This document shows positions 56,923 through 64,000 of a DNA stretch of 64,000 bases, piece after piece. Every line of letters begins with the position of its first letter. Within the stretch, counting starts at the first letter, position 1. The notes beneath the pieces were generated by a model. That model had not been told where the DNA came from. It ran no database searches and saw only the letters and a list, made by a program, of their open reading frames with translations. Source of the DNA: Pseudomonas fluorescens (lineage in GTDB: Bacteria > Pseudomonadota > Gammaproteobacteria > Pseudomonadales > Pseudomonadaceae); assembly GCF_902497785.1 (NCBI RefSeq), contig NZ_CABVHK010000002.1, positions 1 through 64,000 of the forward strand. Direction: 5' to 3'. The translations under genes were made by a program, and so were the position numbers.

Positions 56923-58254
56923 TCAGGTCATCTGAATGATGGTCTGCATGATAGTGCTCTGCGTCGAGATGGTCTTCGCATTCGCCTGGTAGTTGCTCTG
57001 CGCCTTGATCAACTCCACCAGTTCGCTGGTCAGGTTGACGTTGGACTCTTCCAGGGAGTTGGAGTGGATCTCGCCCAAACTACCGGTGTTCGGCGCATCG
57101 TAGCCCGGGATACCCGACGAGTAGGTTTCTTTCCAGCTGGTGCCGCCCACAGGCTGCAGACCTTGCTCGTTGGTGAAGCTGGCGAGCGAGATCTGACCGA
57201 TGGCCTTGGTCTGGTTGTTGCTGAAGTTGGCGAGCATCACACCGCTGGCGTCGATGGTCAGGTTGGTGATCTGGCCAGTGGCGTAGCCGTTCTGCGTAGG
57301 AATCGAACGCGCGGTGTCGGCGTTGTACTGCGTGGTGTCGGCCAGCGAGATGGTCACGCCACCCGGATCCGAACCCGCGCCGTTGGCTTTCCACACGCCA
57401 TTGGTCACGGTACCGGGAACCCAGCCGGTAACCTTCAGGTCAGGGCTGGTGATCACCGATGGCGGAATGGTCGCCGGAACCACCGGTGTGGTGACCGAAG
57501 TCAATGTGCCGGAGGTGTTGAAGTTCATGGTCGACGCGAGCGGAGGGGAAGCCGCCAGCGTAGGGTCGCTGCCATCCGGATTGCGCCCATCGATCAGGCT
57601 GTAGGTTTTCCAGGTGTTCGGCCCCGTCTTCACCATGAACTGATCCATGATGTGCTCGTTACCCTGAGTGTCATAAACCTTGGTGCTGAACTGCTTGGTG
57701 AAGGATGCCTCTTTGTTGGGGTCGAACGGGTTGGCAACCTGGTCGATCTCCAGCGAAGTGGAGTTCAGGTTGATCGTCGACGACACCGTGGTGGTGGTTT
57801 TCGGCGCCAGGTTCGAGGTGTCAATGCGCAGGTCAGTCAACACGCCGTTGAGGATCTTGCCATTGGCATCCACGCCATAACCTTGCAGGCGCGCAGAACC
57901 ATCACTGTTGGTGACGTAACCTTCCTTGTCGACCTTGAACGTACCGGCACGGGTGTAGGACAGCGATCCGTTGTCGTTCAGCACGAAGAAGCCGGAACCG
58001 TTGATGCCCATGTCCAGCACGTTGCCGGTGTTGTTGACGTCGCCCTGGGTGAACTGCTGGGAAACGTTGGCCAGGCGCACACCGTTACCGGTGGTTTTGC
58101 TGCCGGAACCCAGCTTGGTGGCCGAGTACACGTCTTCGAATTCTGCACGGGACGATTTGAAACCGGTGGTCGCGACGTTGGCGATGTTGTTGCCGGTCAC
58201 GTCCAATTGCTTGTTGGCTGCATAGAGACCGCTAAGGCCGATATTGAAAGACAT
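56923..58254 (-). CDS. flgE: flagellar hook protein FlgE
   Basis: A 443-residue hook protein. N-terminal MSFNIGLSGLYAANKQLDVTGNNIANVATTGFKSS and C-terminal NVDLTSELVELIKAQSNYQANAKTISTQ-like helices form the conserved core; the variable Ser/Thr/Pro-rich middle is exposed. Last gene of flgBCDE in this window, 31 bp after flgD; the terminator follows. Confidence 0.96.
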   Translation of the reverse strand: MSFNIGLSGLYAANKQLDVTGNNIANVATTGFKSSRAEFEDVYSATKLGSGSKTTGNGVRLANVSQQFTQGDVNNTGNVLDMGINGSGFFVLNDNGSLSYTRAGTFKVDKEGYVTNSDGSARLQGYGVDANGKILNGVLTDLRIDTSNLAPKTTTTVSSTINLNSTSLEIDQVANPFDPNKEASFTKQFSTKVYDTQGNEHIMDQFMVKTGPNTWKTYSLIDGRNPDGSDPTLAASPPLASTMNFNTSGTLTSVTTPVVPATIPPSVITSPDLKVTGWVPGTVTNGVWKANGAGSDPGGVTISLADTTQYNADTARSIPTQNGYATGQITNLTIDASGVMLANFSNNQTKAIGQISLASFTNEQGLQPVGGTSWKETYSSGIPGYDAPNTGSLGEIHSNSLEESNVNLTSELVELIKAQSNYQANAKTISTQSTIMQTIIQMT

Positions 58255-58285
58255 ATTCCACTCCTTTGTGCCGTGTTAGTCGGCT

Positions 58286-59008
58286 CTACATACCAATGGT
58301 TTGTACTTTGGACAGGGCAATGCTGCCCAGCCCTGCAAGGTTAAGCATCAACTCACCGCCGGTCTGGCTGATGGTGACGCTGCTGACGGTCGCCGGCAGG
58401 TACGTCACCAGCGAGGTCGCCTTGCCGTCGTAAGTTGCGGTGGCGCCGAAGGTGTAAGTGCCGGCCTTGGCCACTTCGCCGGCATCGTTCTTGCCGTCCC
58501 AGATAAAACTGGCGCTGCCGGCTTTCTGCAGGCCCAGGTCGATGGTGCGGATGACCTTGCCATCGGCGTCGGTGATCTTGACCTTGACCGGGTCCGCCGA
58601 TGCCGGAACCGCGACGGTACCGTTGAAGCTCTTGGCGGTATCGACCACGGCCTTGTCGCCCGGCGCGATGACCGAACGCCCCACCAGGGACGACGCCTGC
58701 AACGCCTGGGACGAGTTGTAGTTGCTGGCAATGCCGGCCACGGTGCTGTTGAGCGTGGTAATGCCTTCCAGACTGCTGAACTGCGCCAACTGGGCGACAA
58801 ACTCGCCGTTGTCCTGCGGCTCCAGCGGGTTCTGGTTCTTCAGCTGCGTCACCAGCAACTGCAGGAACGCGTCCTTGCCCAGCTCCTTCTTGCCGGCGGC
58901 GCTGTTGGTCGCGGCCGCCAGGCCATCGGCACTGGAGTTGGTCTTGATCGAAGAATTGGCCAGGATGTCTTTGAGGCTAAGGCCACTGGTGGTATCGGTA
59001 ACACTCAT
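58286..59008 (-). CDS. flgD: flagellar hook capping protein FlgD
   Basis: A 240-residue scaffold for hook assembly. N-terminal LGKDAFLQLLVTQLKNQNPLEPQDNGEFVAQLAQFSSLE is the FlgD signature; the C-terminal part is a beta domain with SFIWDGKNDAGEVAKAGTYTF (FLGD_Ig). 15 bp after flgC. Confidence 0.95.
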   Translation of the reverse strand: MSVTDTTSGLSLKDILANSSIKTNSSADGLAAATNSAAGKKELGKDAFLQLLVTQLKNQNPLEPQDNGEFVAQLAQFSSLEGITTLNSTVAGIASNYNSSQALQASSLVGRSVIAPGDKAVVDTAKSFNGTVAVPASADPVKVKITDADGKVIRTIDLGLQKAGSASFIWDGKNDAGEVAKAGTYTFGATATYDGKATSLVTYLPATVSSVTISQTGGELMLNLAGLGSIALSKVQTIGM

Positions 59009-59023
59009 CTGAGTCGCCCCTTA

Positions 59024-59467
59024 TCACTGACCGAGGGTCAGGACCTTCTGCATCATGGTTTTGGCGGTGTTCATCATTTCGGCGTTGGTCTGGAACGAAC
59101 GGCTCGCGGAAATCATGTCGGCCATTTCTTCGACCACGTTGACGTTCGGGTAGTAGACATAACCCTTGGCATCGGCCGCCGGATGGTTCGGCTCGTAGCG
59201 CGCGTCCAGATTGCTCTGGTCTTCGACCACGCCCAGTACCTGCACGCCTTGACCGGCGGCATCCTGATTCTGGAACAGCGAATCACTGCCGCCGCTCTGC
59301 CCGCCCTGGAACATGGTGGCGAACACCGGGTGACGCGCGCGGTAGGTCTGGTCGATGCTCGACGAGACGGTCTCGGCGTTGGCGATGTTCGACGCCACGG
59401 TGTTCAGGCGAGTGGTCTGGGCACTCATGCCACTGCCGGCAATGTTGAAAACGCTGGATAGCGACAT
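59024..59467 (-). CDS. flgC: flagellar rod protein FlgC
   Basis: A 147-residue proximal-rod protein: MSLSSVFNIAGSGMSAQTTRLNTVASNIANAETVS at the N-terminus and DMISASRSFQTNAEMMNTAKTMM at the C-terminus. Three bases after the flgB stop, indicating coupling. Confidence 0.96.
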   Translation of the reverse strand: MSLSSVFNIAGSGMSAQTTRLNTVASNIANAETVSSSIDQTYRARHPVFATMFQGGQSGGSDSLFQNQDAAGQGVQVLGVVEDQSNLDARYEPNHPAADAKGYVYYPNVNVVEEMADMISASRSFQTNAEMMNTAKTMMQKVLTLGQ

Positions 59468-59470
59468 GAC

Positions 59471-59878
59471 TTACTCTCCGCGAAGGGCTGATACCAGCCC
59501 TTTGAATTTGCTGTTGAGCAGGGTGAAGCTGGCCTGGAAGTTGATCGCGTTTTCCGCGTAACTCGCCTGTTCCACTTGAGCGTCCACGGTGTTCTGGTCA
59601 ATCGACGGCTGCATCGGCGTGCGATACATCAGCGACTCGTCGCCATTGCCCAGGCCTTCGGCTTCGATATGACGGCTGTTGGTCTTGTTCAAGGCGAACG
59701 CGCCGTGTTTGGTCTTCTCGCTCTGCTCGGCGAGCACTTTCGAGAAGTCCAGATCCCGAGCCTTGTAGTTCGGGGTGTCGGCGTTGGTGATGTTGTTGGC
59801 CAGGACTTCGGCACGCTGAGCGCGGAAGCCCAGGGCTTGTTCGTGGATACCGAGCGCTTTATCGAAGCTGATGCTCAT
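59471..59878 (-). CDS. flgB: flagellar rod protein FlgB
   Basis: A 135-residue rod protein starting MSISFDKALGIHEQALGFRAQRAEVLANNI, with TPNYKARDLDFSK and C-terminal ENAINFQASFTLLNSKFKGL. First gene of flgBCDE with its own sigma-54 promoter upstream. Confidence 0.95.
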   Translation of the reverse strand: MSISFDKALGIHEQALGFRAQRAEVLANNITNADTPNYKARDLDFSKVLAEQSEKTKHGAFALNKTNSRHIEAEGLGNGDESLMYRTPMQPSIDQNTVDAQVEQASYAENAINFQASFTLLNSKFKGLVSALRGE

Positions 59879-59923
59879 GTCGGGAAACCTTCGGGTGACC
59901 TGATTTTTCGTAACAGGGATATA

Positions 59924-59938
59924 GCAAGCGGCGTGCCA
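59924..59938 (-). promoter_or_regulatory. sigma-54 promoter of flgB operon
   Basis: Minus-strand TGGCAC-GCCGC-TTGC is an exact RpoN -24/-12 match, 46 bp before the flgB ATG. Class II/III flagellar genes of Pseudomonas depend on RpoN with FleQ or FleR. Confidence 0.9.
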
Positions 59939-59942
59939 ATTC

Positions 59943-59968
59943 AAAAAAGCCCGGAAACCGGGGCTTTG
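59943..59968 (-). terminator. terminator upstream of flgB promoter
   Basis: On the minus strand AAAGCCC-CGGTTTCC-GGGCTTTTTT; it insulates flgB from transcription coming from cheR. Confidence 0.75.
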
Positions 59969-60088
59969 CGGACAGCGGCGAGGCGGCAATGCCAGAAAAG
60001 CGGCAACGGCTGACCGCCGGCTGCCGCTTTTCTGCCGCTTTCCTCAGTCGCGCGCCGCCCACTTTTCGGAATCGAATACCACCCGCCC

Positions 60089-60187
60089 TGTAGGAGCTGC
60101 CGAAGGCTGCGATCTTTTGATTTTGATTGTTAAAAGCAAGATCAAGAGATCGTCCGAACGCGGCCCGAGCCTGCGGCAGCTCCTACG
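60089..60187. repeat. REP pair (inverted), family B, imperfect
   Basis: TGTAGGAGCTGCCGAAGGCT and AGCCTGCGGCAGCTCCTACG flank about 60 bp with GATCTTTTGAT and ATCAAGAGATCG inner arms. One arm (CGTCCGAACGCGGCCCG) has changed relative to other copies. Confidence 0.8.
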
Positions 60188-60197
60188 TGATGCAAAA

Positions 60198-60252
60198 GCG
60201 GCAGGCGCAAAAAAGGGAGCCTTTGAGGGCTCCCTTTTTTTGCGCCTGCCGC
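60198..60252. terminator. large hairpin terminator after cheR
   Basis: A 55-bp perfect-type hairpin: GCGGCAGGCGCAAAAAAGGG pairs with its complement through GGAGCC/GGCTCC around TTTGAG. Inner A/T tracts make it active on both strands. Eight bases past the cheR stop. Confidence 0.9.
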
Positions 60253-60259
60253 TGTTGCA

Positions 60260-61087
60260 TCACTTCGCCTGGTAAATAATCCCCGGGCTGCACTGGACCA
60301 TCTGGTAATGATCCGGCAAACCGTTCAGCGCTTCGGAAGCGCCCAGGAACAGATAACCGCCCGGCTTCAGCGTGCTGTGGATGCGCAACAGGATGTCCTT
60401 CTTCACCTCGGCGGAGAAGTAGATCAGCACGTTGCGGCAGAACACGATGTCGAACTTGCCGAGGCTCGCGTAGCTGTCCAGCAGGTTGAACGAGCGAAAC
60501 TCCACCCGGCTTTTGATCGGCGCCTTGATCGCCCAGCGTCCCGCCCCTTTCGGGTCGAAATAACGCTGAAGACGCTCGGGCGACAGACCGCGGCCCAGCG
60601 CCAGGCTGTCGTACTCGCCGGTCTTGCAGTTGGTCAGCATCGTGCCGGACAGATCCGTGGCAACGATCTGCACACCCATCTTCAACTGGCCCAGGTTGAC
60701 CCGCTCGAACTCATCGATGGACATCGACAGCGAGTACGGTTCCTGCCCCGACGAGCACGCCGCCGACCAGATCCGCAAACGCTGGCCCGGAGCGGCCTTG
60801 ATCGCTTCGGGCAGCACCTTGTTCTTCAACACTTCAAACGGATAGGTGTCGCGAAACCACAGGGTTTCGTTGGTCGTCATCGCATCCACCACCATCTCGC
60901 GCAAACCGCTGCGCGGCTGGGTCTGGATGCGCTGGACCAGCTCACCCAGGGACTTGATGCCTTGCTGCTCCATCAGTTTGTTGAGACGGCTCGAGACCAG
61001 GTACTGCTTGTTTTCACCGAGCAAAATGCCACAGGCTTTTTCCAGGAAGACCCGGAACTGTTCGAAATCCAAATTACCCGTAGACAA
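60260..61087 (-). CDS. cheR: chemotaxis protein methyltransferase CheR
   Basis: A 275-residue SAM-dependent methyltransferase that methylates chemoreceptor glutamates. N-terminal helical domain (FEQFRVFLEKACGILLGENKQYLVSSRL), SAM motif RIWSAACSSGQEPYSLSM, then FDIVFCRNVLIYFS and GGYLFLGASEALN. 46 bp after cheV on the same strand. Confidence 0.96.
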   Translation of the reverse strand: MSTGNLDFEQFRVFLEKACGILLGENKQYLVSSRLNKLMEQQGIKSLGELVQRIQTQPRSGLREMVVDAMTTNETLWFRDTYPFEVLKNKVLPEAIKAAPGQRLRIWSAACSSGQEPYSLSMSIDEFERVNLGQLKMGVQIVATDLSGTMLTNCKTGEYDSLALGRGLSPERLQRYFDPKGAGRWAIKAPIKSRVEFRSFNLLDSYASLGKFDIVFCRNVLIYFSAEVKKDILLRIHSTLKPGGYLFLGASEALNGLPDHYQMVQCSPGIIYQAK

Positions 61088-61133
61088 AGATACCGCCTCT
61101 TAAATCGTGTTAATCACCAGCGACAGAAGGCCG

Positions 61134-62066
61134 CTAGCTGATGTCTGCTGCTTTGATCCGGGCAACTACCCGGGATGCCAGGTCGTCAGGACGGAATTTG
61201 GCGAGAAAGTCATCGGCACCGACTTTCTTGACCATCGCCTGATTGAACACACCCGACAACGAAGTATGCAGGATGATATGAAGCTTTTGCATGCGAGGGT
61301 CGTTGCGGATCTCGGCCGTCAGCGTGTACCCGTCCATCTCCGGCATCTCGATGTCGGAGATCATCATCAGGAACTCTTCTTCCGGCTTCTTGCCCTCGTC
61401 GACCAGCTTGCGCAGATACTCCAGCGCTTGCCGCCCGTCGTTCAACGCCACCACTTCAACACCGACCGTCTGCAGGCAACGCGTGACCTGTTTGCGCGCC
61501 ACCGACGAGTCATCGACCGTCAGCACTCGCAGGGACAACGCCTTGTGCTGTGTCTCGACATCCACCACGCCCACGGAAATCGCTTCCGGTGTCGGCGCCA
61601 CTTCTGCCAGGACTTTCTCGACGTCGATGATTTCGACTAACTGATTGTCGACCCGAGTCACAGCCGTCAGGTAATGATCGCGTCCCGTGCCCTTGGGCGG
61701 CGGATGAATCTCTTCCCAGTTCATGTTGACGATGCGTTCCACCGAGCGCACCAGGAAACCCTGGGTCTTGGTGTTGTACTCCGTGATGATCACGAAGGGA
61801 TTGCTCTGATCTTTCAGCGCTCCGGAACCGGTCGCCATTGCCAGATCAAGGATCGGAATGGTCGCCCCCCGAATATTTGCCACACCGCACACGACAGGGT
61901 TGGACTTGGGCATCAGGGTCAGCTTGGGGCATTGCAGCACCTCGCGAACCTTGAACACGTTGATCCCGTACAGCTGCTGGCCGTCGAGACGGAACAACAA
62001 CAGCTCCAGGCGATTCTGCCCTACCAGTTGCGTGCGCTGGTTTACCGAATCCATTACACCAGCCAT
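61134..62066 (-). CDS. cheV: chemotaxis coupling protein CheV
   Basis: A 310-residue protein with an N-terminal CheW domain (LLFRLDGQQLYGINVFKVREVL, GVANIRGATIPILDLA) and a C-terminal receiver (LTVDDSSVARKQV, phospho-Asp in MMISDIEMPEMDG, Lys in a degenerate LAKFRPDD). Couples receptors to CheA with phosphorylation-dependent adaptation. GTAGGAG lies before ATG 62066. Divergent from flgA, sharing an 80-bp spacer. Confidence 0.95.
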   Translation of the reverse strand: MAGVMDSVNQRTQLVGQNRLELLLFRLDGQQLYGINVFKVREVLQCPKLTLMPKSNPVVCGVANIRGATIPILDLAMATGSGALKDQSNPFVIITEYNTKTQGFLVRSVERIVNMNWEEIHPPPKGTGRDHYLTAVTRVDNQLVEIIDVEKVLAEVAPTPEAISVGVVDVETQHKALSLRVLTVDDSSVARKQVTRCLQTVGVEVVALNDGRQALEYLRKLVDEGKKPEEEFLMMISDIEMPEMDGYTLTAEIRNDPRMQKLHIILHTSLSGVFNQAMVKKVGADDFLAKFRPDDLASRVVARIKAADIS

Positions 62067-62119
62067 TGCCAGACTCCTACACAACGCTAAGTGTGTTGCG
62101 ACGCACATTCATCACTAAA

Positions 62120-62134
62120 CGGCACGGCGCTTGC
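62120..62134 (+). promoter_or_regulatory. sigma-54-like promoter of flgA
   Basis: CGGCAC-GGCGC-TTGC matches RpoN except for the first base. Transcription would begin about base 62145, nearly on the ATG at 62147. Confidence 0.65.
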
Positions 62135-62146
62135 TTTTTAACTCTT

Positions 62147-62908
62147 ATGAACACAGAACCGACATTTTTCCGACGCGTGACATCCACCTTCCGCAGATTG
62201 CTCTGTGCAATGTCGGCCGTTTGCCTGTTCAACGCTGGCAGCCCTGCCCTTGCTGACGCGGTTACCTTGCCTGACATGCTTATCGGCGTCACCCAGGGCT
62301 TTCTTGAATTCACCGTAGAAGACTATCTGGCTACCAGTCAAACCGAAGGCCGCTACGAAATACAGGTCAACCAGCTCGATCCACGCCTGCGCATGCCCAT
62401 GTGCGACAAGGAATTGACAGCCAGCCTTGAGAGCCCGGCCAAGCCATTGGGCCGGGTAACGGTGAAGGTTCGCTGTGAGGGAACCTCCCCCTGGACGGTG
62501 TTCGTGCCCGCTCAAGTCCGGCTGTTTCGCGAGGTTGTGACGACCAGCCGGCCCCTGCGCCGCGCCGACATTGTCGAGCCTGCCGACGTGCTTCTGCGCG
62601 AGCGAGACATCAGCCTGATCAGCCAGGGTTACCTGACGACTCTCGACCAGGCGATCGGCCAGCGATTGACCCGACCAATGGTCGCCGATCAGGTCATTAC
62701 CCTTGTTCATCTTGAACAGGCGGAAGTCATCCGCAAGGGCGATCAGGTCGTGATCACCGCCCGCAGTGGTGCGATCAGCGTGCGAATGCCCGGCGAAGCA
62801 CTGTCCAATGGGGGTATGAGCGAGCAGATACGGGTCAAAAACCTCAATTCCAAGCGGGTCATCAAGGCGCAAGTCACCGCGCCGGGCCAGGTGGAAGTGT
62901 CCATGTAA
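62147..62908 (+). CDS. flgA: flagellar P-ring chaperone FlgA
   Basis: A 253-residue exported protein needed for P-ring assembly. Signal segment RLLCAMSAVCLFNAGSPALA, then an SAF-like domain (LRRADIVEPADVLLRERDIS, GQRLTRPMVADQVIT) and the FlgA C-terminal IRVKNLNSKRVIKAQVTAPGQVEVSM. ATG 62147 has no good ribosome site and lies at the predicted transcription start; the GTG at 62177 or ATG at 62210 are alternatives. Confidence 0.92.
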   Translation: MNTEPTFFRRVTSTFRRLLCAMSAVCLFNAGSPALADAVTLPDMLIGVTQGFLEFTVEDYLATSQTEGRYEIQVNQLDPRLRMPMCDKELTASLESPAKPLGRVTVKVRCEGTSPWTVFVPAQVRLFREVVTTSRPLRRADIVEPADVLLRERDISLISQGYLTTLDQAIGQRLTRPMVADQVITLVHLEQAEVIRKGDQVVITARSGAISVRMPGEALSNGGMSEQIRVKNLNSKRVIKAQVTAPGQVEVSM

Positions 62909-63010
62909 ACACTCGGCTCCTGAAGAAGTGGCGTTGCCCGAGGCTGTTCCCTAAACTGTGCCGCATGCAGGAGAAGTGCTGGCGCAGGCAGACTCATTGA
63001 TAAATGGGTC

Positions 63011-63037
63011 TAAAGTTTTCACAGGGAGAGCCGAAAA
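63011..63037 (+). promoter_or_regulatory. sigma-28 (FliA) promoter of flgM
   Basis: TAAAGTTT, 11 bases, GCCGAAAA: matches the FliA consensus TAAAGTTT-N11-GCCGATAA at all but one position, 37 bp before the flgM ATG. Confidence 0.92.
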
Positions 63038-63073
63038 CATGGCAAGCGTCCAAATACTCAGAGGTTTTTTACC

Positions 63074-63400
63074 ATGGTTATTGATTTCAGCCGTTTGAAC
63101 AGTTCTTCGTCATTGACGGGCAGTACACGTACCAGCGTTGCCAAGGAAACCGCCGAAGCCGGCAAATCCGCGCCGCTGACTACCCCGGCCGAACAGGCCA
63201 GCACCGTTAAAAGTGGGGAATCGGTACACCTCAGCAATGAGGCTCAACAGTTGCAACAGGTCACTGACAAGCTGCGTGATCAGCCTGCCGTCGACAAAGC
63301 CCGCGTGGCAGAGTTGAAAGCAGCGATTGCCGATGGCAGCTACAAAGTCGACAGCAACCGTGTAGCCAGCAAACTGCTCAACTTCGAAGCCCAGCGCTAG
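63074..63400 (+). CDS. flgM: anti-sigma-28 factor FlgM
   Basis: A 108-residue FlgM that holds FliA inactive until exported through the finished hook. [11 protein letters not shown] at the N-terminus is the flexible export end; [21 protein letters not shown] and [28 protein letters not shown] form the FliA-binding helices. AGAGG precedes the ATG. Confidence 0.95.
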   Translation: MVIDFSRLNSSSSLTGSTRTSVAKETAEAGKSAPLTTPAEQASTVKSGESVHLSNEAQQLQQVTDKLRDQPAVDKARVAELKAAIADGSYKVDSNRVASKLLNFEAQR

Positions 63401-63448
63401 GCCACGGCCCGCGCCAGGCTTTTGGACGCTTAAACCCCAAGGCCAGCC

Positions 63449-63916
63449 ATGCACGACACTAATTTACTGCAACTGATCACCGACGATTTTGCTCCAGCTC
63501 AACACTTGCTGGAGTTACTGCAAACCGAGTCCATCGCCTTGCACGGTCGCGACATGCCACTGCTCGAAGAGATTCTGGCGCAGAAACAGGCAATGATCAT
63601 TCTGCTCGAACAGCATGGCCGCAAGCGCAGTGAAATCCTCGCCAGCCTTAACCTGCCGCTCAATCGCAACGGCCTGGAGCAACTGGCCAGCCATTCGAGC
63701 ATCGGCGATGAGCTGCTGGCGCAGAGCGATGTGCTCACCGATCTTCTGGCTCAATGCCAGGCGGCGAACATCAACAATGGCCAGTCGATTCTGGTTCAGC
63801 AGGCCGCTACGGCCAATCAGCTGAAAATCCTCACCGGCGGCGAACCGCCAGCCCTCTACGATGCTCGCGGATCAACCGCCAAGCTTGCGAAGCCGCGCCC
63901 GCTCAGTCAGGCTTGA
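63449..63916 (+). CDS. flgN: flagellar chaperone FlgN
   Basis: A 155-residue mostly helical chaperone for the hook-filament junction proteins FlgK and FlgL. Helices ALHGRDMPLLEEILAQKQAMIILLEQH and the FlgN end NNGQSILVQQAATANQLKILTGG are typical. 48 bp after flgM, in the same unit. Confidence 0.93.
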   Translation: MHDTNLLQLITDDFAPAQHLLELLQTESIALHGRDMPLLEEILAQKQAMIILLEQHGRKRSEILASLNLPLNRNGLEQLASHSSIGDELLAQSDVLTDLLAQCQAANINNGQSILVQQAATANQLKILTGGEPPALYDARGSTAKLAKPRPLSQA

Positions 63917-64000
63917 GCCGGCAAGTGCCACGCCCTATCAAGACGCGCAACATGCTGGCAATATACTGGCCAGCCGTAGTCATATTTTGTCTGGAGATTG
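63917..64000 (+). other. 3' flank with start signals of next gene
   Basis: After flgN the sequence contains CTGGCAATATACTGGCCAG (an inverted repeat around ATATA) and finally TCTGGAGATTG, a ribosome site for a gene that begins outside the window. In P. aeruginosa the next gene is the PilZ protein flgZ (ycgR). Confidence 0.35.

Overview
The window is a stretch of chromosome from a fluorescent Pseudomonas, most likely of the P. fluorescens group. Evidence is the high GC content, many Pseudomonas-type REP elements, and gene blocks whose order I recall from P. aeruginosa (fabAB with a hybrid kinase and gpsA; cysM-rlmD-relA-mazG; gacS-ldhA; phoPQ; the flgM/flgA/cheVR/flgBCDE cluster). Species and strain cannot be named from the sequence alone.

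Layout. 0-12 kb holds metabolic and lipid-related genes: an SDR, a CurA-like reductase, pyrF, an AI-2E exporter, DUF4892, GST, two alpha/beta hydrolases, a thioesterase, an acyl-CoA ligase, sixA, DUF4389 and gpsA. 12-19 kb has a tightly joined trio (TonB receptor, periplasmic binding protein, hybrid histidine kinase) followed by fabA-fabB. 19-27 kb has a small conserved gene, a divergent nitrilase-fold orphan, DUF2058, and the stress/RNA genes mazG, relA, rlmD and cysM. 27-29.5 kb is an accessory patch: two unknown genes, a gene remnant and a YhcG/DUF1016 nuclease. 29.5-35.8 kb has a two-component pair, gacS and ldhA. 35.8-44 kb holds small redox, repair and RNA-modification genes (HslJ, TlpA-like, ArsC, WrbA, DUF2069, Tag-like, ttcA, Yip1, sprT, CaiB/BaiF). 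43.5-50.5 kb has dctA with its RpoN promoter and enhancer, an AraC regulator, phoPQ, a secreted small protein, a dienelactone hydrolase and pcpS. 50.6-56.7 kb has an RstAB-like pair and nrdA. 56.9-64 kb is a flagellar and chemotaxis cluster (flgEDCB, cheR, cheV, flgA, flgM, flgN).

The most striking observation is that gacS, the master sensor of secondary metabolism, carries a single-base frameshift near 32400. Restoring one base gives a 917-residue protein whose phospho-sites fall at H294, D717 and H863, the numbering I recall for GacS. As read, the gene makes only a 197-residue membrane stub, so the sequenced isolate may be a Gac-negative variant (or the base call may be wrong). The same window encodes a second hybrid kinase beside fabA, in the position of P. 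aeruginosa PA1611, which is known to act on the RetS/GacS network. Here that kinase ends an operon with a TonB receptor and a binding protein, which suggests a trans-envelope sensing system.

Several regulatory signals are readable directly: a sigma-54 promoter with a doubled palindromic enhancer before dctA; four direct repeats at exact 11-bp phase upstream of the small gene leading phoPQ; two NrdR-like boxes exactly 31 bp apart plus a DnaA box upstream of nrdA; sigma-54 promoters before flgB and flgA and a sigma-28 promoter before flgM; a FabR/DesT-like palindrome before fabA; and a perfect palindrome over the acyl-CoA ligase promoter. About twenty REP elements and REP pairs of three families fill the gaps; in one case a REP is translated as the C-terminus of a sensor kinase.
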